The position numbers were made by a program, and so were the translations under genes. From an uncultured Selenomonadaceae bacterium (GTDB lineage: Bacteria; Bacillota; Negativicutes; Selenomonadales; Selenomonadaceae), in the NCBI GenBank assembly GCA_910579115.1, contig CAJTSO010000047.1:5015-15088 (forward strand): a stretch of DNA of 10,074 nucleotides, in the 5' to 3' direction. The notes beneath the pieces were generated by a model, which was given only the letters and a program-made list of their open reading frames with translations, did no database searches and had not been told where the DNA came from. This document shows, piece after piece, positions 1 through 6,109 of this stretch. The stretch's first letter is position 1; the number at the start of each line of letters is the position of its first letter.

Positions 1-638
1 TGGTGATGGTGTTCGTGATGACGGGCTATTTCTTCAAGGGAAAGAAGCTCGCTGCGGGAAAGGGCTTCCATGATTTTTTCGCCGCTGATTTCATCCCAGG
101 GCGTTGTAACGATCGGAGCTTTTTCATTCAGCGCGCGGACACAGGTAAGCGCTTCATCCAGCTTCTTTTGGCTGACATCCTGGGTGCGGCTCAGGACTAC
201 ACAGTCGGCGCTGGCAACCTGATCCGAGAAAAATTCTCCAAAGTTCCTGGCATACATCTTTGCTTTTCCGGCGTGTACTACAGTAATGCTTCCTTCAATA
301 ACTATCTCATCATTACAGATAGCCGACACGGCTTTCTTTACATCAGAGAGCTTGCCTACGCCGGAAGGTTCGATAATAATACGGTCGGGATGATATGTAT
401 TGATGGCCTGATGAAGGGCCGCCTCAAAGTCCCCTACCAGGGAGCAGCAGATGCAGCCGGAGTTGATTTCCCGCATTTCAACTCCTGCATCCTTCAGGAA
501 ACCACCGTCCACGCTGATGTCGCCGAATTCGTTTTCAATCAGAACGATTTTATCGTGGAATGCTTCGGCGATCAGCTTTTTTATGAGAGAGGTCTTGCCG
601 GCGCCGAGAAAGCCCGAGAAAATATTGATTTTTGTCAT
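1..638 (-). CDS. COG0523 (CobW/P47K-type) GTP-binding metallochaperone, C-terminus cut by window edge
   Basis: Reading the minus strand from the ATG at 636-638 gives 212 residues with no stop before base 1. A Walker A loop GFLGAGKT lies at residues 9-16, followed by ENEFGD (35-40), the family's metal-binding GCICC motif (Cys62, Cys64, Cys65), EPSG (90-93) and SRTQD (150-154) at the place of the guanine-recognition NKxD. The last visible residues, 206-212, are RHHEHHH, a histidine-rich metal-binding stretch typical of this family and of HypB. The family hydrolyses GTP and delivers or handles metals such as zinc, cobalt or nickel in the cytoplasm; which metal cannot be read here. The ribosome binding site GCGAGG (646-651) sits 7 bases before the start. 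The SRTQ variant suits a Clostridia-type subgroup I know from memory; the partner genes would lie to the left of the window. Confidence 0.93.
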   Translation of the reverse strand, partial: MTKINIFSGFLGAGKTSLIKKLIAEAFHDKIVLIENEFGDISVDGGFLKDAGVEMREINSGCICCSLVGDFEAALHQAINTYHPDRIIIEPSGVGKLSDVKKAVSAICNDEIVIEGSITVVHAGKAKMYARNFGEFFSDQVASADCVVLSRTQDVSQKKLDEALTCVRALNEKAPIVTTPWDEISGEKIMEALSRSELLSLEEIARHHEHHH

Positions 639-687
639 TTGACAGCCTCGCTTTCAAACGGGAAACAAATTGGAAATCTGAGGTAAT

Positions 688-717
688 ATTATAATGCAGT
701 TTTTCAGGAAATTGCAA
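688..717 (-). promoter_or_regulatory. Sigma-A-type promoter for the COG0523 GTPase gene
   Basis: On the minus strand, TTGCAA (712-717) and a perfect TATAAT (688-693) are separated by 18 bases. Transcription would start near 681, giving a leader of about 40 bases before the ATG at 638. The -10 box is consensus and the -35 matches TTGACA at four of six positions. Confidence 0.65.
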
Positions 718-727
718 GGCAATTTCC
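707..727. promoter_or_regulatory. Perfect 9-bp inverted repeat over the -35 box (operator candidate)
   Basis: GGAAATTGC (707-715) and GCAATTTCC (719-727) are exact reverse complements around AAG. The repeat covers the -35 box (712-717) of the GTPase promoter, the right place for a repressor such as a metal-responsive regulator. I do not recognise it as a classical Fur or Zur box, so the regulator is unknown. It could instead be chance or an RNA hairpin on the other strand. Confidence 0.5.
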
Positions 728-888
728 GCCGATTGGTATCCAACGATGAGGTTGGTATCGTCTCAATCACGTCAGTTGATTGGTTACCCGCCGCTTACGA
801 CCTTGAAGTTGGAGATAGCTTTTAGTCGCTATAACGCTAAGACCGAAATGATTGCAATGATAGTTTCCCTTCAGTACTTTTCAGAAAT

Positions 889-900
889 CCCTGCTAATAT
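889..900 (+). promoter_or_regulatory. Weak extended -10 promoter candidate for ogt
   Basis: CTGCTAATAT at 891-900 contains an extended -10 (TGC followed by TAATAT at 895-900), about 31 bases before the ogt start. No good -35 box sits 16-18 bases upstream, so the call rests on the -10 alone. Confidence 0.3.
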
Positions 901-931
901 ATTAACAAAGATGTTGAAAGGGGAGGTATTC

Positions 932-1420
932 ATGCAGTTATTTATAGATACGCCTGTAGGGGTACTCAGTCTTACGGCGGATGACAAAGCGTTGATCGGG
1001 GTATCATTTGGCGGTGGTAAGGCAGGGCTTCGGCGGTCACAGGAATTGTCCGGAGGGGCCGGAGAAATTCTCAGAGAGGTCCGGCGGCAGTTGACGGAAT
1101 ACTTTGCCGGAGAACGCCGGGAGTTTGATTTTCACCGGCTGCCCCTTCGGCTGTCGGGAACGGATTTTACGCAGAAGGTAGGCAGGGCTCTGCTGGAAAT
1201 TCCTTACGGAGAAGTCAGAACCTACGGGGAGATTGCGGCGGCCGTGGACAGTCCCAGGGCGGCGCGGGCAATCGGCGGCGCCTGTCACCGCAATCCTGTC
1301 TGCATCATCGTTCCCTGCCACCGGGTCATCGGAGCCGGAAACAGGCTCACCGGCTTTGGCGGCGGCATGGGGGTAAAGTCATGGCTGCTGACTCATGAAG
1401 GAGTTGACGGTATCAGGTAA
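932..1420 (+). CDS. ogt: Methylated-DNA--protein-cysteine S-methyltransferase (Ogt type)
   Basis: This 162-residue protein repairs O6-alkylguanine in DNA by irreversibly moving the alkyl group onto its own cysteine. The active-site IIVPCHRVIG motif is present, with Cys129 as the acceptor. The winged-helix DNA-binding part (IPYGEVRTYGEIA, 90-102), the RAIGGA segment (112-117), the conserved Asn121 and the C-terminal LTGFGGG (139-145) and KSWLLTHEG (149-157) follow in family order. The N-terminal domain is short, and there is no Ada-type AraC regulator domain. I chose ATG 932 because GGGAGG (921-926) lies 5 bases before it and the family-like MQLFIDTPVG starts there; a longer in-frame start at 746 has no such support. 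It stands as its own unit between the divergent GTPase gene and the secA promoter. The symbol ogt follows general usage; a strain may call it differently. Confidence 0.95.
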   Translation: MQLFIDTPVGVLSLTADDKALIGVSFGGGKAGLRRSQELSGGAGEILREVRRQLTEYFAGERREFDFHRLPLRLSGTDFTQKVGRALLEIPYGEVRTYGEIAAAVDSPRAARAIGGACHRNPVCIIVPCHRVIGAGNRLTGFGGGMGVKSWLLTHEGVDGIR

Positions 1421-1434
1421 CAGTGCAGGCAACA

Positions 1435-1469
1435 AAGCCGATTATTTGAAAATTATGTCGGTTTCTTTT
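1435..1469 (+). terminator. Possible weak intrinsic terminator after ogt
   Basis: AAGCCGA-type arm at 1435-1441 pairs with TCGGTTT at 1458-1464 (seven pairs including one G-U), with an AT-rich 16-base loop, and is followed by TTTCTTTT running to 1469. The stem is short and the loop long, so termination may be partial. The T-run merges into the -35 box of the secA promoter. Confidence 0.35.
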
Positions 1470-1496
1470 GACTAACGTCCGTACCTTTGGTAAAAT
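1468..1496 (+). promoter_or_regulatory. Near-consensus sigma-A promoter driving secA
   Basis: TTGACT (1468-1473) and TAAAAT (1491-1496) are exactly 17 bases apart, and TGG directly precedes the -10, making it an extended -10 as well. Transcription would start near 1503, about 34 bases before the secA start. It probably serves secA, prfB and the DUF2993 gene. Confidence 0.8.
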
Positions 1497-1536
1497 GATA
1501 CGCTGAATTGGTTTTTGTTATTGAGGGGTGAATTGT

Positions 1537-4071
1537 TTGTTTGATTTTCTGAAAAGATTTCTTGGGGATAATAACGAGAAGGAAATTAAACGTTACCGTA
1601 CAATAGTGGACAAGATCAACGGCTATGAAGAAAAGCTGAAGAATATGTCTGACTCTACTCTGGCGGGGCATACTGACAAATTTAAGGACAGGCTGGCCTC
1701 CGGTGAGACCCTTGACCAGATTTTGCCGGAGGCTTTTGCGGTTACCCGGGAGGCCAGCCGCCGGGTGCTTGGCATGAGGCACTTTGATGTGCAGCTGATC
1801 GGCGGTATGTGCCTCCATGAGGGAAAGATAGCCGAGATGAAGACCGGCGAAGGCAAGACGCTGGTGGCAACTCTGCCGGTTTACCTCAATGCTCTCACCG
1901 GCAGGGGCGTTCACATGGTCACGGTCAATGATTATCTGGCCCGCCGTGACAGTGAGTGGATGGGTCATCTCTACAATTTTTTGGGCTTGTCAGTAGGCCT
2001 TATCGTTCACGATATGGATTTCCCGGAGCGTAAGTATGCCTATAATTGTGACGTTACTTTTGGCACAAACAATGAGTACGGCTTTGATTACCTGCGGGAC
2101 AATATGGTCGTTTCCGTTGACCAGATGGTGCAGCGGGAGCTGCATTATGCCATAGTGGACGAGGTGGACAGTATTCTCATTGATGAAGCCCGCACACCGC
2201 TTATAATTTCCGGACCCGGACAGAAGTCTACCGACACCTATGCCATCATGGCAAAGGCGGTGGCCACCCTCAGGGAGGGGGTCGATTATAAAGTCGATGA
2301 GAAGGCAAAAACGGTGGCTCCCAGCGATGAGGCCGTGCTGAAAATTGAAAACATCGTCGGGGTAAAGAATCTCTATGCCCCGGAAAACATCGAAATGTCC
2401 CATTGCTTTACCGCGGCGCTCCGGGCCCGCTCCCTCATGTTCCGGGACCGGGATTATGTGGTAAAGGACGGGGAAGTCATCATCGTGGATGAGTTCACCG
2501 GCCGAATTATGCCGGGCCGCCGGTATTCCGACGGCCTCCATCAGGCAATCGAGGCGAAGGAAGGGGTAAAGATTCAACGGGAGTCTCAGACCCTGGCCAC
2601 GATTACTTTCCAGAATTACTTTCGTATGTACGCAAAGCTCTCCGGCATGACCGGTACTGCCAAGACTGAGGAAGACGAGTTCCTGAAGATTTACAAGCTG
2701 CCGGTAATCGTAGTTCCCACCAACCGTCCTGTGCAGCGGATAGATAATCCCGATGTGATATACAAGACAAAACGGGCAAAGTACAAGGCGGTGGCCAACG
2801 CGGTTGAAGAGATCCATGCCACCGGCCGTCCGGTGCTTATTGGCACTACCTCCATTACCCAGTCTGAGGAGCTGAGCCGGCTTTTACAGCAGCGCCAGGT
2901 ACCTCACAATGTCCTGAACGCGAAGTTCCACGAGAAGGAAGCGGAAATCATCAAGGATGCCGGGCAGATGAACGCCGTTACCATTGCCACCAATATGGCC
3001 GGCCGCGGTACGGATATCGTGCTGGGAGAAGGGGTAAAGGAATTGGGCGGTCTGGCCATTATCGGTACGGAGCGCCATGAGTCCCGCCGGATCGACAATC
3101 AGCTGCGGGGCCGGGCCGGCCGTCAGGGCGACCCGGGTTCCTCCCGCTTCTATCTTTCCCTGGAGGACGATTTGCTCCGCCTCTTTGGAGCGGAGAATAT
3201 TTCCAAGATCATGGATAAGCTGGGACTGGAGGAAGACGAGCCCATAGAGCATTCCATGATCACCTCTTCCATTGAGCACGCTCAAAAGAAGGTGGAAGCC
3301 CGCAATTTTGACATCCGTAAGAATGTCCTGGAGTATGACGATGTCATGAACCAGCAGCGCGAGGTGATTTATGCCCAGCGCCGGAAGGTTCTGAACGGAG
3401 AAGACCTGAAGGACAACATCATCTATATGATTGATGCTATCATTGATTCTGAGATGAACCAGTACGCTAACGAAAAGCTTTATCCTGAGCAGTGGTCACT
3501 GGATGAGCTCATTAAAGATGCCGAGAGTATTTACTGCCCCGAGGGTGAGCTTGACCCTGAGGAGCTTCTGGAGCTCAGCCGGGATGAGCTGAGGGAAACC
3601 CTCCACGATATTGCGGTGGATGCCTACGAGGAGCGGGAAAAGCTGCTCACGGAAGAAGTCATGCGGGAGCTGGAAAAGGTCGTCATGCTGAGGGTCGTTG
3701 ACAACAAGTGGATGGAACACCTCGATCACATGGACATGCTCCGGGAGGGGATCGGTCTCCGGGCCTACGGCCAGAAGAACCCCATTGTTGAGTACAAAAT
3801 CGAAGGCTTCAATATGTTTGAGGAGATGATCAACTCTATTCAGACAACCATTGCCAGAATGATATTCCAGGTGCAGATCGTTTCCCAGGAGCAGCAGGAG
3901 CTGGAGGACAGACTGGCTACTGCTCAGGCCTCCCATGGAGACGATGTGTCTTCCGCCGAAGCCAACCCGGTAAAAAAACCGGTAAACAAGGTGAAAATCG
4001 GCAGGAATGAGCCCTGTCCCTGCGGCAGCGGGAAAAAGTACAAGGACTGCTGCATAAAGAAGCGTAAGTAA
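1537..4071 (+). CDS. secA: Preprotein translocase ATPase subunit SecA
   Basis: SecA binds SecYEG at the membrane and uses ATP to push unfolded preproteins across. The 844-residue product matches the Gram-positive length. Visible are Walker A MKTGEGKT (101-108), the DEVDS Walker B box (208-212), the preprotein-crosslinking region after it, MTGTAKT (371-377), NMAGRGTDI (486-494) and QLRGRAGRQGDPG (522-534) of the second nucleotide-binding fold, and a C-terminal SEC-C zinc tail with Cys827, Cys829, Cys838 and Cys839, which normally binds SecB or ribosome and lipid. I start it at TTG 1537: the GAGGGG site (1523-1528) lies 8 bases before it and the protein then begins MFDFLKRFLGDNN, as SecA does. 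An in-frame GTG at 1528 sits inside that ribosome binding site and is unlikely. No second SecA2-like feature is seen. prfB follows after 46 bases. Confidence 0.98.
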   Translation: MFDFLKRFLGDNNEKEIKRYRTIVDKINGYEEKLKNMSDSTLAGHTDKFKDRLASGETLDQILPEAFAVTREASRRVLGMRHFDVQLIGGMCLHEGKIAEMKTGEGKTLVATLPVYLNALTGRGVHMVTVNDYLARRDSEWMGHLYNFLGLSVGLIVHDMDFPERKYAYNCDVTFGTNNEYGFDYLRDNMVVSVDQMVQRELHYAIVDEVDSILIDEARTPLIISGPGQKSTDTYAIMAKAVATLREGVDYKVDEKAKTVAPSDEAVLKIENIVGVKNLYAPENIEMSHCFTAALRARSLMFRDRDYVVKDGEVIIVDEFTGRIMPGRRYSDGLHQAIEAKEGVKIQRESQTLATITFQNYFRMYAKLSGMTGTAKTEEDEFLKIYKLPVIVVPTNRPVQRIDNPDVIYKTKRAKYKAVANAVEEIHATGRPVLIGTTSITQSEELSRLLQQRQVPHNVLNAKFHEKEAEIIKDAGQMNAVTIATNMAGRGTDIVLGEGVKELGGLAIIGTERHESRRIDNQLRGRAGRQGDPGSSRFYLSLEDDLLRLFGAENISKIMDKLGLEEDEPIEHSMITSSIEHAQKKVEARNFDIRKNVLEYDDVMNQQREVIYAQRRKVLNGEDLKDNIIYMIDAIIDSEMNQYANEKLYPEQWSLDELIKDAESIYCPEGELDPEELLELSRDELRETLHDIAVDAYEEREKLLTEEVMRELEKVVMLRVVDNKWMEHLDHMDMLREGIGLRAYGQKNPIVEYKIEGFNMFEEMINSIQTTIARMIFQVQIVSQEQQELEDRLATAQASHGDDVSSAEANPVKKPVNKVKIGRNEPCPCGSGKKYKDCCIKKRK

Positions 4072-4117
4072 CAGACCGGTAAGGTCAGACGTATATTTGA
4101 TAGGATGTGAAAAGTTC

Positions 4118-5234
4118 ATGCTGGAAGATTTGAAAGGACCAATAACAGCTATTAGAGAAAAGCTGAACGAAATGGGGAACTCTCTTTGACGTCCCTCGCA
4201 AAGAGCAAATAATAGCTGAGCTGGAATTTAAGATGGGGGCTCCCGATTTTTGGGATGATGCCGAGAAGGCGCAAAAAATAAATCAGGAGCTGAACGATGT
4301 CAAGGGCGATGTGGATAAGTACAAGGCTCTGCTGGGAAAGGTGGACGATGTGGAAACCTTGCTGGAAATGGCCTTTGAAGAAGACGATCCCTCCATGGAG
4401 GAGGATATCAAGGCAGAGCTGGAGTCCCTGAAGGAGACGGTTCATGAGCTGGAGCGCTCGATACTGCTTTCCGGCGAGTATGACGGCCGCAATGCTATCC
4501 TGACCCTTCACGCCGGGGCCGGCGGCACCGAGGCCCAGGATTGGACCCAGATGCTGCTGCGGATGTACACCCGCTGGGCCGAGCACCACGGCTTCACGGT
4601 GGAGATGGCTGATATGCTTCCCGGCGATGAGGCGGGGGTCAAGTCGGTGACTGTTTTCATTAAGGGGCACAATGCCTATGGTCTCTTGAAGTCCGAGCAC
4701 GGTGTACACCGCCTTGTCCGGATCTCTCCCTTTGATGCCAACAAACGCCGTCATACGTCTTTTTCGGCCTGCGAAATCATGCCGGAGATCGACGATGCCC
4801 AGGAAGTCCAGGTCAATATGGAAGAGGTTCGGGTAGATACGTATCGCTCCAGCGGCGCCGGCGGCCAGCACGTCAACAAGACCAGCTCCGCCATCCGCAT
4901 GACGCATATACCTACCGGTATCGTGGTCCAGTGCCAGAACGAGCGCAGTCAGCTGCAAAATAAGGCCCAATGCCTTGCCATGCTGCGGGCAAAGCTGTTC
5001 CAGCTGGAGCTTCAGAAGAAGGAAGAGGAAAAGGCAAAGCTTCAGGGAACCCAGAACAAGATAGAGTGGGGAAGTCAGATTCGTTCCTATGTTTTCCAGC
5101 CCTACACCCTCGTAAAGGATGTCCGCACCGGCTGTGAAACCGGCAATATCCAGGCAGTGATGGATGGAGATCTGGACAGCTTTATTGAAGCGTACCTGGG
5201 AGCCTTGGCAAACGGCGGAGATAAAACCAAATGA
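4118..5234 (+). CDS. prfB: Peptide chain release factor 2 (RF2), made by programmed +1 frameshift
   Basis: RF2 recognises UGA and UAA and triggers peptide release on the ribosome. The gene is in two frames: 23 codons from ATG 4118 to CTT at 4184-4186, then in-frame TGA at 4187-4189; skipping T4187 continues as GAC from 4188 to the stop at 5232-5234. The joined product is 371 residues (MLEDLKGPIT... then DVPRKEQ), normal for RF2. The codon-recognition SPF is at 203-205, followed by DANKRRHTSF, and the catalytic GGQ is at 248-250 within GAGGQHVNKTSSA. The start is supported by AGGATGTGA (4102-4110), one mismatch from an ideal Shine-Dalgarno, 7 bases upstream. Annotation from the internal ATG at 4233 would lose 38 residues. 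It overlaps the next gene by ATGA and likely shares the secA transcript. Confidence 0.97.
4174..4190 (+). promoter_or_regulatory. RF2 autoregulatory +1 frameshift site
   Basis: The slippery CTT followed by TGA and C (4184-4190) is the canonical RF2 shift site: poor UGA termination when RF2 is scarce lets the ribosome slip forward one base, so the protein controls its own supply. The G-run GGGGA (4174-4178) is the likely internal Shine-Dalgarno stimulator. It ends 6 bases before CTT, whereas the well-studied E. coli site (AGGGGG then TAT then CTT) leaves 3. Confidence 0.93.
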
Positions 5235-5914
5235 AAAAATTTTCCGTTGGGATAGCGGCAGTTATTGCTGTCCTTGTCATATTCAGCGAAGTTGTCATTC
5301 CTCTGGTAATGTCTTCGGCGGCCCAGAGCCAGCTGAGAAAAATGACACACTCTGATAATCTTACCGTATCCCTGGGCTCTGTTCCCGGCTTGCTGATGCT
5401 TGCCGGAAAAGTAAACAGGGTGGAGATTAAGGCTAATGAGGCATATCTGGGAGATGTGCGGGTCAATGATACAGAGCTCCATGGGGAAGATGTTACCGTA
5501 AATGTGGAAAGATTTATCCAAGGGAAGGGCTTTCAAATAGATGAAGCCAGGCATATAGACTTTTTCGGTACGGTAACGGCAAATTCACTGGAGGAGTTGA
5601 TCAACAAAAAGGTAGATAAGTTAAATGTGGAAAGTCTGGAAATTACTCCGGAAACAATAAAAATCAAGGCCAAGGCGGCGGTGCTGGGCAAGGATCTGAA
5701 AGTGGATTTTGCAGGTGATGTCTATAGTAACGGCAACAAGCTGTATCTCCGGGCGCAGCAGGTGAGCGTCAAGGGAGTGAGCGTCAAGAGCCGTATAGCT
5801 ACCCGTATTTTTGGTGATATTCTCCTATATGATTTCGATGGGCTGAAATTCCCCGTAAAGCTCCAGACTGTGGAACAGCAGTCGGGGACTATTCACATGA
5901 CCTTTACCAATTGA
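5231..5914 (+). CDS. DUF2993 (LmeA-like) membrane-anchored protein
   Basis: This 227-residue protein starts with a basic MKK and a hydrophobic stretch at about 5-27 (an uncleaved anchor or signal peptide), then a beta-rich domain of DUF2993 type. Recognisable pieces are VSLGSVPGLLMLAGKVNRVEI (46-66) and the TVTANSLEELINKKV segment (114-128), and a C-terminal strand-rich half (KIKAKAAVLGKDLKVDF, 144-160). DUF2993 includes mycobacterial LmeA, a phospholipid-binding protein of the periplasm linked to lipoglycan elongation; a lipid-binding role at the outer face of the membrane is inference here. Its ATG overlaps the prfB stop as ATGA, implying translational coupling, with GGAG (5217-5220) 10 bases upstream. 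No catalytic motif is visible. Confidence 0.85.
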   Translation: MKKFSVGIAAVIAVLVIFSEVVIPLVMSSAAQSQLRKMTHSDNLTVSLGSVPGLLMLAGKVNRVEIKANEAYLGDVRVNDTELHGEDVTVNVERFIQGKGFQIDEARHIDFFGTVTANSLEELINKKVDKLNVESLEITPETIKIKAKAAVLGKDLKVDFAGDVYSNGNKLYLRAQQVSVKGVSVKSRIATRIFGDILLYDFDGLKFPVKLQTVEQQSGTIHMTFTN

Positions 5915-6109
5915 TTATCGTGTCGGTTTTCGTTACTGATATGGGATTACCTATGTGGGTTCTTTGAGAACTGTGGTGAGCAGGTTCCGTGCTCGGCTGT
6001 GTTGACGCAGGGAGACTCCGCCCTGGGAGTGGAGATGTATGATTTCGCTGCGAGTCGGACAGTCCATACCCATTGGAGAATTTATTTAGCAGGGAGCTTT
6101 TCAAATTAA
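5915..6109. other. 195-base gap between DUF2993 and DUF5693 genes, no gene found
   Basis: The gap has no convincing open reading frame. It ends with AGGGAG (6091-6096), a ribosome binding site 13 bases before the DUF5693 start, which is a little far. No strong promoter is seen: TTGACG (6002-6007) and TATGAT (6038-6043) both look like promoter boxes but lie 30 bases apart. Confidence 0.5.
5956..6072 (+). ncRNA. Candidate structured RNA leader before the DUF5693 gene
   Basis: Five helices can be drawn without crossing: TGGGT 5956-5960 with ACCCA 6068-6072; ACTGT 5970-5974 with ACAGT 6059-6063; GAGCA 5978-5982 with TGCTC 5990-5994; GACGCAG 6004-6010 with CTGC 6048-6051 plus GTC 6054-6056 (a two-base GA bulge); and ACTCC 6015-6019 with GGAGT 6026-6030. 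Together they form a closing stem, a branch point and two arms. Alternatives compete: GTTCT/AGAAC (5959-5971) and CAGGG/CCCTG (6008-6025). It could be a leader, riboswitch or free-standing RNA, or chance pairing. I do not recognise a known class, and see no terminator hairpin before the gene. Confidence 0.4.

Larger units (their letters stand above)
639..931. other. Divergent intergenic region with short repeats, no gene
   Basis: This roughly 290-base gap separates the minus-strand GTPase gene from the plus-strand methyltransferase gene. Besides the promoter and palindrome at 688-727 it holds TTGGTATC twice (733-740 and 752-759, 19 bases apart), a small hairpin CCAAC/GTTGG (740-744 with 751-755) and another CAATCA/TGATTG (764-769 with 777-782). 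A reading frame open from 746 continues into ogt but has no ribosome binding site and no family resemblance before residue 63, so I do not treat it as coding. Confidence 0.5.

Noticed and set aside
3..686. Long plus-strand reading frame of about 227 residues at the left edge
   Set aside because: It is antisense to the COG0523 GTPase, whose motifs are on the minus strand; the plus translation resembles no family.
746..931. N-terminal extension of Ogt from ATG 746
   Set aside because: No ribosome binding site, no family similarity, and a strong site lies exactly before ATG 932.
1990..2817. Long minus-strand reading frames inside secA and csaB (up to about 324 residues at 8203-9177)
   Set aside because: They mirror the codon pattern of the real genes on the opposite strand, have no family-like motifs and no ribosome binding sites.
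4233..5234. RF2 starting at ATG 4233
   Set aside because: The upstream 38 residues in two frames with the conserved CTT-TGA-C shift site show that this is only part of the gene; no frameshift mutation need be assumed.
5940..6000. Short plus-strand frame through the gap (reading SLRTVVSRFRARLC to TGA at 5999-6004)
   Set aside because: It has no ATG start; a stop lies immediately upstream and the frame is short, so I do not call it a leader peptide.
6002..6043. TTGACG and TATGAT as a promoter for the DUF5693 gene
   Set aside because: The boxes are 30 bases apart, far from the usual 16-18.
5904..6104. Minus-strand reading frame of 66 residues in the gap before the DUF5693 gene
   Set aside because: It starts with no ribosome binding site and its composition is proline- and serine-rich noise; the gap is better explained by RNA structure.
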